Under the pieces are notes generated by a model that searched no databases, had not been told where the DNA came from, and saw only the letters and a program-made list of their open reading frames with translations. Shown here in pieces: positions 1 to 5,059 of a stretch of 5,409 nucleotides of DNA. Each line of letters begins with the position of its first letter. Position 1 is the stretch's first letter. The position numbers and the translations under genes are program-made. The stretch is from Bradyrhizobium sp. Its GTDB lineage: Bacteria; Pseudomonadota; Alphaproteobacteria; Rhizobiales; Xanthobacteraceae. The DNA lies in contig JAQGKJ010000259.1 of the NCBI GenBank assembly GCA_028290165.1, positions 1 to 5,409 of the forward strand. Reading direction: 5' to 3'.

Positions 1-102
1 GAAGCCATCATCGAACGCATCGTCGCGGTGTCGGCAATGGCGCTGATGGGGGGCGAAGCGGAGAAGACGCCCGCCAAAATGGCGGCGCGTGGCGCGCGCT
101 GA
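1..102 (+). CDS. C-terminal end of an unidentified protein (partial)
   Basis: The first base lies inside a plus-strand reading frame that stays open for 33 codons and stops at TGA (100-102). The visible tail is an amphipathic, probably helical stretch (EAIIERIVAVSAMALMGG) followed by a charged, Ala/Lys/Arg-rich end. That is a common way for small regulators or enzymes to finish, but it has no family signature I recognise. The neighbouring bioB gene converges on it, with 28 bases between the two stops, so they are separate transcription units. Another plus frame is also open across this short stretch, so the assignment rests mainly on codon composition and on the stop falling just before bioB. 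Confidence 0.5.
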   Translation, partial: EAIIERIVAVSAMALMGGEAEKTPAKMAARGAR

Positions 103-130
103 TTGAAACGTCCGGTGACGCGCCGGGCAC

Positions 131-1126
131 TCAGCTCGCGCCGGGCTCGAGCGCCTCGATGCCGAGACGGCGGAACAGCGCGGTGTCGTGGTCTTCGCCG
201 GGATTGCCCGCGGTCAGAAGCGTGTCGCCGACGAAGATCGAATTGGCGCCGGCGAAGAAACACAGCGCCTGCATCTCTTCGGTCATGGCGCTGCGGCCGG
301 CGGAAAGCCGAACACAGGATTTAGGCATCATGATGCGCGCCAGCGCGATGGTGCGCACAAAGGCGATCGGGTCGATCGGATCGGTTTTTGCAAGCGGCGT
401 GCCGGCGATCGGGATCAGCATATTGATCGGCACGCTCTCCGGATGCTCCGGCAGGTTGGCCAGCGTCACCAGCATATCGACGCGGTCGCACGCCTCTTCG
501 CCCATGCCGACAATGCCGCCGCAACAAACTTTTATGCCGGCGTCGCGGACATGGCTGAGGGTTTCCAGACGGTCAGCAAAACCGTGCGTGGAAATGATCT
601 CGCCGTAGTAGCGCTCCGACGTATCGATATTGTGGTTATAATAGTCGAGACCGGCCTCTCCCAGGCGCGCGGCCTGCGCGGGCTCGAGCATGCCGAGTGT
701 CATGCAGGTCTCCATGCCGAGCGCCTTGACGCCTTCGACCATGGCGACAACGGCGTCCATGTCGCGATCCTTGGGGCCGCGCCATGCGGCGCCCATGCAA
801 TAGCGGGTCGCGCCGGCGTCGCGGGCCTTGCGCGCTTCGGCGACCACACGTTCCACCGCCATCAGCCTGGACGCCTTGAGGCCGGAATCATGATGGGTCG
901 ACTGGCTGCAATAGCCGCAATCCTCAGGACAACCGCCGGTCTTGATGCTGAGCAGCCGGCTGAGCTGCACCTTGTTGGGATTGAAATGCTGGCGGTGGAC
1001 GGTCTGCGCCCGAAACAAAAGGTCGTTGAAGGGAGCCTGGTAAAGCGCCAAGGCTTCTTCGCTGGTCCAGTTTCGGCGAATCTCAGGGGTTTTCGGCGTC
1101 ACCGACGCTGTCTCATTTGAGCGCAC
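131..1126 (-). CDS. bioB: Biotin synthase BioB (radical SAM enzyme)
   Basis: Biotin synthase inserts sulfur into dethiobiotin, the last step of biotin synthesis, in the cytoplasm. With the GTG start used here the protein is 331 residues, close to the usual family length. The radical-SAM 4Fe-4S ligands are seen in CPEDCGYC (C66, C70, C73). The 2Fe-2S cluster ligands known from E. coli BioB align at C110 ([11 protein letters not shown]), C141 (METCMTLG), C201 (KVCCGGIVG) and R273 (VRLSAGR). The YNHN substrate-region motif is at 163-166. All key residues are present, so the enzyme should be active. The start is uncertain: an ATG at 1135 directly abuts a GGGGAGG sequence, leaving no spacing, whereas the GTG at 1126 sits 9 bases after it. 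The frame is open up to 1207. No other bio gene is adjacent, and no BioR-type box (TTATMKATAA) was seen upstream. Confidence 0.97.
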   Translation of the reverse strand: MRSNETASVTPKTPEIRRNWTSEEALALYQAPFNDLLFRAQTVHRQHFNPNKVQLSRLLSIKTGGCPEDCGYCSQSTHHDSGLKASRLMAVERVVAEARKARDAGATRYCMGAAWRGPKDRDMDAVVAMVEGVKALGMETCMTLGMLEPAQAARLGEAGLDYYNHNIDTSERYYGEIISTHGFADRLETLSHVRDAGIKVCCGGIVGMGEEACDRVDMLVTLANLPEHPESVPINMLIPIAGTPLAKTDPIDPIAFVRTIALARIMMPKSCVRLSAGRSAMTEEMQALCFFAGANSIFVGDTLLTAGNPGEDHDTALFRRLGIEALEPGAS

Positions 1127-1135
1127 TACAAGCAT

Positions 1136-1142
1136 CCTCCCC
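1136..1142 (-). promoter_or_regulatory. Ribosome binding site that decides the bioB start
   Basis: On the minus strand GGGGAGG is followed immediately by ATG (1135) and, 9 bases later, by an in-frame GTG (1126). Spacing favours the GTG. This differs from the longest open frame, which would add 27 residues with no conserved character. Confidence 0.55.
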
Positions 1143-1496
1143 GGAAACATCAGGCGGCCCTGCGGCCGACCGACGCAGGCTATGCCCGATTGCCGGCGCT
1201 GCCGCAATCCTTGCCGTCATTTGCCGTGACAGGGCCATGCCGGCGGGTACTCCATCGTTATCGGTGGAATTAACCGCAATAGCCGAGCATGCAACCATAG
1301 TTCATTGCTTCGGTTGTCCTGGCAACCGGAGGAACACCTGATAATGGAAATCGCGACGAAGTCACCGTAACCTTTGACCAACGCTGTCGCGAGCGGCGAA
1401 GCTTGTCGCGCTCAAATGCGGCAGAATGAGTCAATGTCGCGGCCAAAAATGGACCGTTCATTGCTGATGTGTTTCGCGAGGCTCCATAAATTTTAG
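1143..1496. other. Intergenic region between bioB and a small exported-protein gene
   Basis: I see no convincing gene here. Reading frames that cross it lack ribosome binding sites and recognisable sequence. One small hairpin is visible (CGGTTG at 1311-1316 pairing with CAACCG at 1323-1328, six-base loop), not followed by a T run. The region should contain the bioB promoter, read on the minus strand, but I could not identify clear -35 and -10 boxes. Confidence 0.5.
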
Positions 1497-1581
1497 TTTA
1501 ATGGTGTCGACGGATTGCGAACCTAGATGGACATCACTTGCATTCGGCGTTCCAGTGAATTTGATCATGGAGCTTTCCCCC
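1497..1581 (+). promoter_or_regulatory. Duplicated 5' leader, copy A
   Basis: This stretch upstream of the small exported-protein gene is strongly similar to the minus-strand stretch 2816-2736 upstream of the related gene. From TTTAATGGTGTC onward 51 of 63 ungapped bases agree. The agreement includes the blocks CGAACCTA and GCATTCGGCGTTC, and after a small gap both reach ATGGAG, which holds the Shine-Dalgarno GGAG (1569-1572 here, 9 bases before the ATG at 1582). An AT-rich stretch precedes both copies. The role is unknown: the leader could be promoter, untranslated regulatory RNA, or simply a product of the gene duplication. Confidence 0.6.
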
Positions 1582-1830
1582 ATGTCGACCATCTCAGTAA
1601 GACTCGCTTTCGCACTCGTGGTGATCTTTGCCGCGCTTGGCGCTTCATTTGCGCGAAACACAGGCTCGGCGGCAACGCGAAACACGCCAACGACAATCGG
1701 TTCCAGCGAGGTGCGGAAATGCTTTCAGGGTAGCCGTGCCACCGCAGCCGAGCGTAACCGTGCCGAATTTGTTCATTCCGATGGCGTCTGCTGGGCCCCC
1801 CAGACTATCATCGACGGGCCGGGCGTTTAA
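1582..1830 (+). CDS. Small exported protein, probably frameshifted paralogue of the 2475-2735 gene
   Basis: The 82-residue product begins with a typical Sec signal peptide: R7 in a short N-region, a hydrophobic core (LAFALVVIFAALG), then a GASFA-R cleavage motif near residue 24. The mature part would be about 58 residues, with two cysteines. The start ATG at 1582 has GGAG 9 bases upstream; the frame is open back to 1501, but that extension is the duplicated leader. The signal peptide and leader match the minus-strand gene at 2475-2735, including an identical 15-base run GCTTCATTTGCGCGA (1642-1656). The residues after about position 42 (SEVRKCFQGS...) do not match that paralogue in this frame, but the next frame does. 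The present C-terminus is therefore probably a frameshift product. No function is known to me. Confidence 0.6.
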   Translation: MSTISVRLAFALVVIFAALGASFARNTGSAATRNTPTTIGSSEVRKCFQGSRATAAERNRAEFVHSDGVCWAPQTIIDGPGV

Positions 1831-1834
1831 GTGA
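1712..1834 (+). pseudogene. Displaced C-terminal frame of the small exported protein
   Basis: In frame 2 this stretch reads CGNAFRVAVPPQPSVTVPN and ends RAFK before TGA at 1832-1834. The intact paralogue at 2475-2735 reads GNASRVAPIPPPRISVPT and ends QFK before TGA. At the DNA level, 17 of 21 bases agree from CGGAAATGC onward (1714-1734). The signal peptide of the plus-strand gene lies in frame 1, so one extra base near 1708-1713 (AGCGAGGTG here, AGCGGGAT in the paralogue) would explain the break. This may be a real frameshift mutation or a sequencing error. Confidence 0.55.
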
Positions 1835-1949
1835 CCCGATGATGGGCTCGACTTGACTGACACAACATCAGGCGGGATGACTTCCTCCGGATGCACCCAA
1901 GACGCGTACGGCTCCCGGTTCAAAGCAACCGTTGTCATAAGGCAGCAGC

Positions 1950-2291
1950 GTGGCGATCTTCGACCGAGAATTTACCTATCGTCAGCGGATACAGGTAAGC
2001 ACTGACGATCTTGCTGCAGCCAAGGCCGGCAGAAGAACTTGCACAATCCGCCTTGGCATTGCCCATGTGACCGCAGAGACGATCGATTTAACCGACGGCG
2101 CGGATATGCTGAACGTCAGGATCAAGTCGGTAACCACAGAACGATTTCGAAATCTTTCAAAGGAGCACGCAAACTGGGAGGGATTTGCGACGGTGGAGGA
2201 GCTTCGCAGGGATCTTGAAGGCTATTATCCTCGAATTGATCCCGATCAGCCTGTTACCATCATCCGATTTGAACGACTGAGCGGACAATAG
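1950..2291 (+). CDS. ASCH-domain protein, YqfB-like
   Basis: The 113-residue protein is a single ASCH (PUA-like beta-barrel) domain. Its order of motifs follows E. coli YqfB, an N4-acetylcytidine amidohydrolase of about 103 residues: an N-terminal F-x-x-R-I/F segment, A26-GRRTCTIR-34, a VRIKSV strand (56-61), L69-SKEHANWEGF-79, an ELRRDLEGYYP helix (84-94) and a final VTIIRF strand (102-107). Against the YqfB catalytic residues K21, T24 and E74 (recalled from the literature), T32 and E77 are kept but the lysine is R29. It may thus be an RNA- or nucleoside-binding protein rather than an amidase. The GTG start is fixed by an in-frame TAA just upstream (1938-1940), with AAGG 7 bases before it. 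The gene sits alone between the two convergent exported-protein genes. Confidence 0.88.
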   Translation: MAIFDREFTYRQRIQVSTDDLAAAKAGRRTCTIRLGIAHVTAETIDLTDGADMLNVRIKSVTTERFRNLSKEHANWEGFATVEELRRDLEGYYPRIDPDQPVTIIRFERLSGQ

Positions 2292-2308
2292 GTCCAAAAT
2301 ATTGGACC
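2291..2308. terminator. Hairpin directly after the ASCH gene
   Basis: GGTCCAA pairs perfectly with TTGGACC across the four-base loop AATA, beginning on the last base of the ASCH stop codon. There is no T run after it, so it is at best a weak terminator or a 3'-end stabilising structure. The following bases up to 2474 show no supported gene. Confidence 0.35.
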
Positions 2309-2474
2309 GGGTGATGCTTCTCGTTTGCAATGCTTTCGGTCCGGACCGATCTGACGATCGCAGGATCGGGCGGCGCTCCTGCGGGACGGCGCGGGGCATC
2401 CGAGCGGAGCCCGGATCCCTCGCGCTATTTCCGCTACTCGGTCTTGGCGACGCCGTCGAGAGTGCTCTTCGCAA

Positions 2475-2735
2475 TCACTTGAACTGCGGAATCGTCGGGA
2501 CGCTTATGCGCGGCGGCGGTATCGGTGCCACCCTAGAAGCGTTTCCGATCCCGCTCGGATCGGTCACCTGACTTTGCGCGGCGCCAATTGCACCAGCGTT
2601 TGGTCGGCTCCCCATTGCGGCCGATCCTCCGCCTCGCGCACCTCCAACTCCACCTCCGCCTCGCGCAAATGAAGCGGTAGGCAAGGCCAAGACCACGAAA
2701 CATACCGAAGCGATTTTTACCGCGGTGTTCGACAT
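2475..2735 (-). CDS. Small exported Gly/Pro-rich protein
   Basis: The 86-residue product has a clear Sec signal peptide: K7, a hydrophobic core (IASVCFVVLAL), then PTASFA-R, with cleavage predicted after A24. The mature part of about 62 residues starts Gly-rich (RGGGGVGGARGGGSAA) and ends Pro-rich (APIPPPRISVPTIPQFK), so it is probably disordered and periplasmic or extracellular. The start at 2735 has GGAG 6 bases upstream; an ATG at 2747 lacks a ribosome binding site, and the open frame further upstream is the non-coding leader. Leader, signal peptide and C-terminal motif are shared with the plus-strand gene at 1582, and this copy appears to be the intact one. Function is unknown. Confidence 0.75.
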   Translation of the reverse strand: MSNTAVKIASVCFVVLALPTASFARGGGGVGGARGGGSAAMGSRPNAGAIGAAQSQVTDPSGIGNASRVAPIPPPRISVPTIPQFK

Positions 2736-2816
2736 GAGAAACTCCATCAAGATTTCACCAGAACGCCGAATGCGTTTGCGGTCGATGTAGGTTCGAAATC
2801 CGCGGACACCATTAAA
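2736..2816 (-). promoter_or_regulatory. Duplicated 5' leader, copy B
   Basis: This is the counterpart of the plus-strand leader 1497-1581, with the same blocks in the same order: TTTAATGGTGTC, CGGATT, CGAACCTA, GCATTCGGCGTTC, GTGAA and ATGGAG. A possible 21-codon upstream frame (ATG at 2812) ends in a TGA (2749-2747) that abuts the Shine-Dalgarno region of the exported-protein gene. In copy A the same frame runs on into the gene instead. The base differences between copies mostly change the encoded residues, which argues for a DNA- or RNA-level role rather than a leader peptide. Confidence 0.55.
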
Positions 2817-3120
2817 TAAATTGAATTTTAGATTTCGGTGGCCGTCACCGGCGACTTCACAAATGACTGACAGTTCCGCGAACCTGTGAATGAGTTTATG
2901 CCCGCAGACCGGGCGACGCCGCTCACGGTCGATGCAATACAGGATCACTATCGTGAAGCCAGCCGTCCGGCCGACCGGACCGTTCCAATAGAGAAGCCAG
3001 CTTACAGGTTTTCGGCGCCATGGCATGGCGCCTAAAACCATGCTCAGAACAGTCGCGCAAATCGCGCCATGCGATGGAAATAGCGGATGGCCGCTGCAGG
3101 TCGCGGATGTTGATAGATCA
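2817..3120. other. Intergenic region upstream of two divergent small genes
   Basis: No gene is supported here. The minus-strand open frame through it is an upstream extension of the exported-protein gene without coding character. It contains an AT-rich stretch near 2811-2833 that may be promoter for the minus-strand gene, a GTCCGG/CCGGAC hairpin (2965-2980, four-base loop), the large palindrome at 3007-3039, and a short TTGAT-AG-ATCAA palindrome at 3110-3121 touching the next start codon. Confidence 0.5.
3007..3039. repeat. Large imperfect palindrome (15-position stem)
   Basis: GGTTTT (3007-3012) pairs with AAAACC (3034-3039), and GGCGCCAT (3014-3021) pairs with ATGGCGCC (3025-3032). There is one mismatch between the two blocks (C3013 against T3033) and a three-base centre, GGC. 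The T run lies on the 5' arm and the A run on the 3' arm, the reverse of a Rho-independent terminator on either strand. It could be an operator for a dimeric regulator or a small dispersed repeat. Confidence 0.6.
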
Positions 3121-3342
3121 ATGAGCGAATCCCTGCACGCCGAGAGCCGGCCGGCGGAGGCTTATTCGAGCGACGCACTCCCGACGTCGCGGCCAGACAT
3201 GCTTAAACGCCTTAACGTCACCCCCGCCGTTCTAATTTTTGATGCTGGCGTGCCCATCTATCCCGAACTGACGGCCGAACTCGACGTCATCAAGCGCCAG
3301 CCCATCGGTGGCCTGATGCTGTGCCGCGATTGCTGGGCCTAG
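3121..3342 (+). CDS. Hypothetical 73-residue protein
   Basis: I do not recognise this protein. The N-terminal 25 residues are polar and probably flexible. The rest (MLKRLNVTPAVLIFDAGVPI onward) has a hydrophobic beta-like strand followed by an amphipathic helix and ends in a short CRDCWA tail with two cysteines. About three quarters of third codon positions are G or C, as expected for coding DNA here. The stop falls just before the stop of the convergent membrane-protein gene, which fits a real gene end. The start is uncertain: the frame is open back to 3025 and ATG 3121 has only a weak upstream purine stretch. No transmembrane segment or signal peptide is seen. Confidence 0.45.
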   Translation: MSESLHAESRPAEAYSSDALPTSRPDMLKRLNVTPAVLIFDAGVPIYPELTAELDVIKRQPIGGLMLCRDCWA

Positions 3343-3346
3343 GCCA

Positions 3347-3502
3347 CTAGAAAAAACCAGCGCTCAGATCCAGGCCGTAGGTCATCAGGATGAATGACAC
3401 CAATAACCCTGCGCCGCAAAACAGCGCGAGCAGCTTGAGAATTTCGGATTCTGGCGATGTTGCGGGAAAAGCGCGCGAGAGAGCTCTTATAATGGCGGTC
3501 AT
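3347..3502 (-). CDS. Small single-span membrane protein (51 residues)
   Basis: After a basic amphipathic N-terminus (MTAIIRALSRAF) and a short PATSPESE linker, residues about 26-43 form one hydrophobic helix (KLLALFCGAGLLVSFILM), and the protein ends YGLDLSAGFF. With the basic residues at the N-terminus the cytoplasmic-in orientation is likely. The ATG at 3502 has GGAAG 6 bases upstream and a further GGAGG slightly farther off; the open frame upstream is non-coding leader. It resembles short conserved membrane proteins of unknown function that I associate with Bradyrhizobium. It converges with the gene ending at 3342. A CRP-type palindrome at 3578-3593 suggests cAMP- or CRP/FNR-family control. 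Confidence 0.72.
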   Translation of the reverse strand: MTAIIRALSRAFPATSPESEILKLLALFCGAGLLVSFILMTYGLDLSAGFF

Positions 3503-3577
3503 TTGCAACTTCCAATCCTCCGCCCCAATGATTAGGGGCCGATAAGGCAATTGGTAGATGAGTCTGCGCCCCGCGCA

Positions 3578-3593
3578 TGTGAACCAGATCACA
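3578..3593 (-). promoter_or_regulatory. CRP-type operator TGTGA-N6-TCACA
   Basis: The sequence TGTGAACCAGATCACA is a perfect match to the half-sites TGTGA and TCACA with six bases between, the classical CRP spacing. Its near edge lies 75 bases upstream of the membrane-protein start at 3502. For a class II position (-41.5) transcription would start near 3544. The -10 region is then TACCAA-like, which is only a fair match. Confidence 0.55.
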
Positions 3594-3677
3594 CGGCCGG
3601 CCGAAACTCTGCAGACAGCATTGGGGCCGCCCGGACGGTTCACGCCAGCCCATGGCAATCAACGACACGACAGAGCT

Positions 3678-3704
3678 AGTGGTGATCGAGTAGAGATTGC
3701 ACAT
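3678..3704 (-). pseudogene. Relic of a SRAP (YedK/HMCES-type) gene start
   Basis: The minus strand reads MCNLYSITT from an ATG at 3704. This is the hallmark N-terminus of SRAP proteins, where Cys2, exposed after Met removal, forms the crosslink to abasic sites in single-stranded DNA. After these nine residues the frame continues open to 3339, but it shows none of the later SRAP motifs (the NLPPMPGVFPDY region, the catalytic Asn and Glu). No ribosome binding site precedes it. I read it as the leftover first few codons of a gene, cut off by rearrangement. Confidence 0.45.
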
Positions 3705-3732
3705 CGTTATGGGGGCGTTGCAACGGTCGCCG

Positions 3733-4107
3733 ATGCGAGTTCTTCCGAAAGTGCCTTCATTTCGCGTTCGCGAGATGCCTGACTGGGAAAAGCATGCGGC
3801 TGATCTGGACGCCGAAATGCTCAGGCACGGAATGATTTTCGAGGTAATCGACTGGTCAGAAGATCAGGCGACGCTGCCCTTTGCGTGGCAAATCGCTCGC
3901 ACATCCGTTACGCGCCTCAACCCGGTCCGGCGTCCGCGCGACACGCCGATCTGGAAACGAGAGGCAGCGCTAAAATGTCGGTTCTGCGAGCAAGGGCGGG
4001 GGATACCCGCCTTCGGTACACATGATCAGGCTCGAGATCACGCACCCGGCTACGCGATCTTCCGTTTCTCGATGACTTTCCGGAAGTCCGTTGCCAGCTC
4101 GGCATAG
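3733..4107 (+). CDS. Hypothetical protein, weakly supported
   Basis: The frame encodes 124 residues from ATG 3733; TTG 3697, ATG 3709 and ATG 3775 are alternative starts, none with a good ribosome binding site. Residues from MPDWEKHAADLDAEM through FEVIDWSEDQATLPFAW to about WKREAALKC have a balanced, acidic, protein-like composition and G/C-rich third positions. After that the sequence becomes less convincing and runs antisense over the last 58 bases of the better-supported gene at 4050-4229. It may be a real short gene that is frameshifted near its end, or a relic. I recognise no family. Confidence 0.35.
   Translation: MRVLPKVPSFRVREMPDWEKHAADLDAEMLRHGMIFEVIDWSEDQATLPFAWQIARTSVTRLNPVRRPRDTPIWKREAALKCRFCEQGRGIPAFGTHDQARDHAPGYAIFRFSMTFRKSVASSA
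3993..4013 (-). terminator. GC-rich hairpin downstream of the 4050-4229 gene
   Basis: GGCGGG (3995-4000) pairs with CCCGCC (4006-4011) across a five-base loop, and the stem can extend by a G-T and an A-T pair. Read on the minus strand it lies about 37 bases after the stop of the helical-protein gene and is followed by only CTTGC, so terminator function is weakly supported. It also lies inside the doubtful plus-strand ORF. Confidence 0.35.
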
Positions 4108-4229
4108 TAACGAGCAAGCACCTCATAGAAGGCCCGCTGAGGAGCGTCGGTCGCCTGCCGAACCCACTCTTCGCACTGGGCGGCCTTGATCTCGTACTTC
4201 TCCACTTTGGTTTGAAGATCAGTCATCAT
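4050..4229 (-). CDS. Small helical protein (59 residues), hypothetical
   Basis: The product is charged and almost wholly alpha-helical, with one cysteine in the segment YEIKAAQCEEWVRQATD, a DAPQR turn, then a second helix FYEVLARYYAELATDFRKVIEKRK. The two-helix hairpin with the LARxYxELA pattern resembles very small, multi-copy hypothetical proteins common in Bradyrhizobium and its relatives; no function is established as far as I know. GGAG lies 7 bases before the ATG at 4229. The adjacent ATG at 4226 is also possible. No signal peptide or membrane segment is seen. The DNA upstream (4230-4425) holds no supported gene. Confidence 0.7.
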   Translation of the reverse strand: MMTDLQTKVEKYEIKAAQCEEWVRQATDAPQRAFYEVLARYYAELATDFRKVIEKRKIA

Positions 4230-4425
4230 GGCGCCACTCCACACGACACACCCACAACCTTCGAGAGTACCTTGGCATGCGCCGAAAAGATGGCGACGCT
4301 AGGGAAATTTCGCAGCGCCGGGACCAGATCGCCCGGACCACGTCGACATCTCCGCCATCCGCCGCGAAGCCCGGAGTGGCAGGCGGCGGCTGAAGCGCTG
4401 GGGCTGTTCTGGCGAAATCACCAGT

Positions 4426-5022
4426 TCACTCGCGGCCCGGAGTTTTGTAGAGCCCGGAGTTCATAAGCTCGCGGCCAATTCGCTCCTCGACACGCTGGAT
4501 AGCCAAGTGTTCCTGGCTTACTTTCGTCGTGCCGGTCTTTATAGCACGGCCGATATAAAACCTGTATTCCCAGATGCCCGGCTCAACCGGTTTAAGGGAA
4601 TATTCTATCCCTTTGTAATTCCTTGAGCCCACTGCCCATTCGGGAGCCGGACGATGAGCAACAACACTTGAAACGGCAGTGACAAGTTGCGCTGGCACAA
4701 ATGGTTTGGTCAAAAGACCGCTGTTCGGAACGCCCTGAGAGGGCCACTGGTCGGCATTTGCAGCGGTGATGTAGAGGATGGGAAAGGCCGGGTCGATCTC
4801 TCTGGCCCGCTTCGCGACCTCCCATCCATCGAGCCTACCGAGTAGAGCGATGTCGACCACGAGCGCGTGGTATTTGCCCTTGTGTCCCCTTAGCAGGGTC
4901 ACTGCTTCCTCGCCGGAAGCGGTGATAGCTGGTTCAAAACCGCCATCTGCAAGAGCGTCTTCAACAATAATCTGAATTGGGCGGTCGTCTTCAACCACCA
5001 GGATAACAGGCGACTCTTCCAA
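4426..5022 (-). CDS. Response regulator: CheY-type receiver with a small C-terminal domain
   Basis: The 198-residue protein has a receiver domain at about 4-125 with all key residues: the acidic cluster E11-D12-D13, phosphoacceptor D57 (ALVVDIALLG), switch threonine T86 (LYITAAN) and K106-P107 (LLTKPF). The last 70 residues (GIEYSLKPVEPGIWEYRFYIG..., then a long amphipathic helix with RVEERIGREL) look like a small beta-sheet-plus-helix domain rather than a DNA-binding domain. It resembles short stand-alone alphaproteobacterial hypothetical proteins. No histidine kinase is adjacent, so its partner is unknown. The TTG start at 5022 is chosen because AGGGGGAG lies 8 bases upstream; a GTG at 5031 overlaps that sequence. 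A candidate EcfG promoter precedes it, which would place it in the general stress regulon. Confidence 0.9.
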   Translation of the reverse strand: MEESPVILVVEDDRPIQIIVEDALADGGFEPAITASGEEAVTLLRGHKGKYHALVVDIALLGRLDGWEVAKRAREIDPAFPILYITAANADQWPSQGVPNSGLLTKPFVPAQLVTAVSSVVAHRPAPEWAVGSRNYKGIEYSLKPVEPGIWEYRFYIGRAIKTGTTKVSQEHLAIQRVEERIGRELMNSGLYKTPGRE

Positions 5023-5030
5023 CGAATTCA

Positions 5031-5038
5031 CTCCCCCT
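5031..5038 (-). promoter_or_regulatory. Ribosome binding site that decides the response-regulator start
   Basis: The minus strand reads AGGGGGAG, whose last G is the first base of an in-frame GTG (5031). The next start codon, TTG at 5022, is 8 bases further on and gives the receiver-like N-terminus MEESPVILVVEDD. Spacing favours TTG, although GTG cannot be excluded. Confidence 0.5.
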
Positions 5039-5059
5039 ATTATCCAGCGCCAGCTATGC

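Noticed and set aside
188..1120. Long plus-strand open frame of 310 residues opposite bioB
   Set aside because: It is the antisense shadow of bioB, whose cluster ligands and motifs are unmistakable on the minus strand; the plus frame is compositionally odd and has no family signature.
1645..1938. Minus-strand 97-residue frame starting MTTVALNREPYASWVHPEEV
   Set aside because: No ribosome binding site, antisense to the exported-protein gene with its signal peptide and conserved leader, and no recognisable domain.
2434..2532. Minus-strand frame reading DDSAVQVIAKSTLDGVAKTE, protein-like, overlapping the end of the exported-protein gene
   Set aside because: It has no start codon and lies out of frame with the signal peptide. 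The used frame (ISVPTIPQFK) matches the paralogue's tail, so this is probably chance.
2302..2571. Plus-strand 89-residue frame downstream of the ASCH gene
   Set aside because: Runs antisense into the 3' end of the minus-strand exported-protein gene and shows no ribosome binding site or domain.
2861..2877. GGAAC on the minus strand upstream of the exported-protein gene as an EcfG -35 box
   Set aside because: No CGTT-like -10 element at 16-17 bases (GTCG is found instead).
3110..3121. TTGATAGATCAA as an FNR/FixK box
   Set aside because: The half-sites TTGAT and ATCAA are separated by two bases rather than the required four, and the site overlaps a start codon.
4369..4461. Three copies of GCCCGGAGT near the end of the response-regulator gene
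   Set aside because: Only 9-10 bases each and irregularly spaced (the last two 17 bases apart); too short to call a repeat array.
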